A stretch of 40,859 nt of DNA from a virus, in IMG/VR virus record IMGVR_UViG_3300014720_000063, positions 1 to 40,859 of that record; one strand, 5' to 3'. The position numbers were made by a program, and so were the translations under genes. Shown in pieces: positions 40,632 through 40,859 of the stretch. Position 1 is the first letter of the stretch; each line of letters opens with the position of its first letter. The notes under the pieces were generated by a model, which searched no databases, was not told the DNA's origin, and saw only the letters and a program-made list of their open reading frames with translations.

Positions 40632-40859
40632 TTACTTCCAAAAGAGCTGTACTAAAATAAGTGACAGCGCTAACATTAATGATACTGCAGTTTTTAGATT
40701 GATTGCTTCACCTTTAAACATGTATGTCATTATGGTAAAAATAAAAATACCTGCTACAAATGATGTAAATCGGCCAGGCCAAAATTGTCCGCCAAATCCC
40801 GATACTGCATAGCGGGTGGCTTCCATGAACGCCCATGTTATAGGAACTCCTAAAAACAT
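40632..40859 (-). CDS. Membrane protein at the window edge, possibly partial
   Basis: The frame holds 75 residues up to the edge. An ATG lies exactly at the edge, but the true start may be outside. GFGGQFWPGRFTSFVAGIFI and MLALSLILVQLFWK are hydrophobic, giving two or three membrane spans with a GGQFWPGRF loop between them. No family is recognised. Confidence 0.6.
   Translation of the reverse strand: MFLGVPITWAFMEATRYAVSGFGGQFWPGRFTSFVAGIFIFTIMTYMFKGEAINLKTAVSLMLALSLILVQLFWK

Overview
The window reads as part of a large, tailed, T4-like bacteriophage genome that infects a Bacteroidetes host, most likely a flavobacterium. Phage character is shown by a sigma factor, thymidylate synthase, GroEL, GIY-YIG and HNH homing endonucleases, lysis-type genes, a fibre-like protein, dense gene packing and many tiny ORFs. 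Host character is shown by two secreted proteins of Bacteroidetes type (one with SprB-type repeats and a gliding-motility C-terminal domain), a Bacteroidetes-style ClpS, a tRNA-Glu of Bacteroidetes type, and promoters with a TTG / TAnnTTT layout. Every gene I accept lies on the minus strand, so transcription runs from high to low coordinates.

Layout from high to low coordinates. 40.9-35.7 kb: late/virion-type genes (nucleotidyltransferase-fold protein, fibre-like repeat protein, small holin-like protein, SET-domain protein, several small conserved phage modules, a P5-like lysozyme). 35.7-31.1 kb: a compact block with a UVR-like small protein, a ClpS adaptor, an HNH endonuclease, an HExxH protein and a large protein with LRR-like repeats. 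30.9-27.6 kb: a MoxR/CobS-type AAA ATPase and a VWA/CobT-type partner, each with its own promoter. 27.6-22 kb: GIY-YIG endonuclease, GroEL, thymidylate synthase, zinc ribbon, DUF2452-like protein, GNAT acetyltransferase, small membrane proteins and tRNA-Glu. 21.9-17 kb: two large secreted type IX-type proteins. 16.9-12.1 kb: small overlapping ORFs, including a candidate spanin pair. 12.1-11.2 kb: about 0.9 kb without genes, holding 13 direct copies of a TCTAAAAATA element. 11.2-5.4 kb: small genes, nearly all with their own near-identical promoter, a sigma factor and a AAA ATPase. 5.4-5.17 kb: a G-rich (minus strand) intergenic tract. 5.2-0 kb: virion-type genes, including a four-domain peptidoglycan hydrolase and a Dps-like protein.

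The most interesting signal is a recurrent N-terminal leader, roughly M-[I/K]-x-L-K-x-L-L-x-E, on about ten otherwise unrelated proteins. It ends in the (L/I)-x-E pattern that the T4 prohead protease cuts, and resembles the capsid-targeting leader of T4 internal proteins. I infer a set of head-packaged, possibly injected proteins: peptidoglycan hydrolases, an HExxH protein, a large LRR-like protein, an EF-hand-like protein and small DUFs. In three of them the leader sits 3 nt behind a late-promoter-like ATATTTATT box, so promoter plus leader may act as a reusable cassette.

Two promoter systems can be read. One is GGTTGGAt/a-N17-TAnnTT, found 15 times with exact 17-nt spacing and A/T-tracts upstream. 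The other is a lone ATATTTAT(A/T) box, found 13 times in front of virion-type genes. All calls rest on reading the sequence; no database search was run.
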